64,000 bases of DNA, taken from Serratia plymuthica. GTDB taxonomy: Bacteria > Pseudomonadota > Gammaproteobacteria > Enterobacterales > Enterobacteriaceae. A model generated the notes under the pieces. That model did not search any database and was not told where the DNA came from. It was given only the letters and a program-made list of their open reading frames with translations. This document shows positions 60,933 through 64,000 of the stretch, in pieces. Position 1 is the first letter of the stretch. Each line of letters begins with the position of its first letter. A program made the position numbers and the translations under genes. The stretch covers positions 3,348,001-3,412,000 of the forward strand of contig NZ_CP068771.1 in NCBI RefSeq assembly GCF_018336935.1, written 5' to 3'.

Positions 60933-64000
<3,068 letters not shown>

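Overview
The window looks like chromosomal DNA of a Serratia species, probably close to S. marcescens. The best single clue is a 563-residue ChiA whose catalytic residues fall at the classical S. marcescens positions (D311, D313, E315). Around it lie enterobacterial housekeeping blocks in near E. coli order, GC-rich codon use and two ERIC elements. Species was judged by reading alone, so the genus is firmer than the species.

Layout. 1-14.4 kb: yifK (cut by the left edge), then the complete enterobacterial common antigen (ECA) operon on the minus strand, wecA-wzzE-wecB-wecC-rffG-rffH-wecD-wecE-wzxE-wecF-wzyE-wecG. 14.6-22.2 kb: rho, trxA, rhlB-gppA, rep and ppiC, a conserved RNA-metabolism, stringent-response and replication block. 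22.2-27.6 kb: yhjJ (an M16 homologue without its zinc motif), dctA and hmsP (c-di-GMP phosphodiesterase). 27.9-42.0 kb: a cellulose divergon, bcsRQABZC leftward and bcsEFG rightward; BcsA and BcsE keep c-di-GMP-binding motifs, and BcsG predicts phosphoethanolamine cellulose. 42.2-48.4 kb: the dipeptide transporter dppABCDF with an ERIC element in the dppA leader. 48.6-57.4 kb: a mosaic stretch with chiA, a TumE-type toxin-antitoxin pair, a tRNA-Pro(TGG) followed by tandem 163-bp repeats that each carry the last 19 nt of the tRNA, uhpABC without uhpT, and eptB. In E. coli dpp, a proline tRNA and eptB are neighbours, so chiA, the toxin-antitoxin pair and uhp are the variable content here. 57.6-64 kb: ohr and ohrR with matching operator-like sites, a small RelA/SpoT-type HD hydrolase, and a beta-glucoside operon (bglF cut by the right edge, bglA, an OprB-like porin).

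Most of the window is well-known biology. The least ordinary items are the rtT-like repeat array at tRNA-Pro, whose far edge coincides with the antitoxin stop codon; a palindrome-rich intergenic element between gppA and rep flanked by two near-identical terminator hairpins; the sensor-regulator set uhpABC lacking its transporter gene; and two internally deleted ERIC elements. I did not find a clearly new multi-gene system.
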